DNA of 13,466 nt from CAYVUI01 sp964454745 (lineage in GTDB: Bacteria; Planctomycetota; Phycisphaerae; Sedimentisphaerales; Anaerohalosphaeraceae), in NCBI GenBank assembly GCA_964454745.1, contig CAYVUI010000120.1:1-13466 (forward strand), read 5' to 3'. The notes below the pieces were generated by a model. It had not been told where the DNA came from. It did not search any database and saw nothing but the letters and a program-made list of their open reading frames with translations. The translations under genes and the position numbers were made by a program. Below, piece after piece: positions 13,381 to 13,466 of the stretch (positions are counted from its first letter, which is position 1; the number at the start of each line of letters is the position of its first letter).

Positions 13381-13422
13381 ATGAACGTTGAACTGTATCA
13401 CACAAGCAGCGAATTAATATGA
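13381..13422 (+). CDS. 13-codon ORF with a strong ribosome binding site; leader peptide or broken gene start
   Basis: ATG with GAGGAG six bases upstream (13369-13374) opens MNVELYHTSSELI and then TGA. A second ATG overlaps this stop in another frame (13419) but ends after four codons. The promoter and ribosome binding site look real, so this may be a short leader peptide, the start of a frameshifted gene, or a gene whose TGA is read through. The sequence beyond 13466 is needed to decide. Confidence 0.3.
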   Translation: MNVELYHTSSELI

Positions 13423-13466
13423 CAGCGCTATAAGAATTCGATATTTTTCGCTTCTGCCTTTTTCCT

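Noticed and set aside
13381..13466. Selenoprotein with an in-frame TGA
   Set aside because: Only about 15 codons after the TGA are available, no SECIS-like stem could be assured, and the protein matches no known selenoprotein family.

Overview
The window looks like chromosomal DNA of an anaerobic or microaerophilic bacterium, most plausibly of the Planctomycetota/PVC kind. This rests on a Tat-exported Cys-type sulfatase, a superoxide reductase in place of superoxide dismutase, an encapsulated ferritin with its encapsulin shell, and a DhnA-type class I aldolase. The phylum is an inference; there is no rRNA or ribosomal protein gene here to settle it. Base composition is uneven: the sulfatase gene is clearly GC-richer than the membrane-protein gene and the AraC/oxidoreductase block.

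Layout. 1-815: an IS200/IS605-type HUH (Y1) transposase on the minus strand, apparently starting at ATC, enclosed by two inverted ~100-bp composite palindromic repeats of REP/BIME-like architecture. 815-3031 (minus): a large membrane protein resembling a degenerate M50 (site-2 protease) with C-terminal MORN-like repeats. 3211-5088 (minus): a secreted or lipid-anchored sulfatase with its own promoter and terminator. 5226-7432 (minus): a groES - class I fructose-bisphosphate aldolase - phosphoglycerate mutase cluster behind a long structured leader. 7810-9510 (plus): superoxide reductase - encapsulated ferritin - encapsulin shell, closed by a strong terminator. 9651-9737: tRNA-Ser(CGA), followed by a compact multi-stem element carrying a degenerate copy of the tRNA 3' end. 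10044-13201: an AraC-family regulator divergent from an aldo/keto reductase and a zinc-dependent medium-chain dehydrogenase. 13318-13422: a promoter, a strong ribosome binding site and a 13-codon ORF.

How the genes work together. The central plus-strand cluster reads as one oxidative-stress and iron module. Superoxide reductase converts superoxide to peroxide. The encapsulated ferritin oxidises Fe(II) and, through its C-terminal cargo peptide, is packed into the encapsulin shell that stores the iron. Joining a superoxide reductase to an EncFtn/encapsulin pair is the most interesting functional arrangement here. The aldolase and mutase are two steps of the same central pathway and sit unusually behind a lone groES. 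The AraC/AKR/ADH block looks like an inducible polyol or sugar redox pathway. Of the non-coding signals, the most unexplained are the four-way-junction-like element at 9803-9897 and the structured groES leader.
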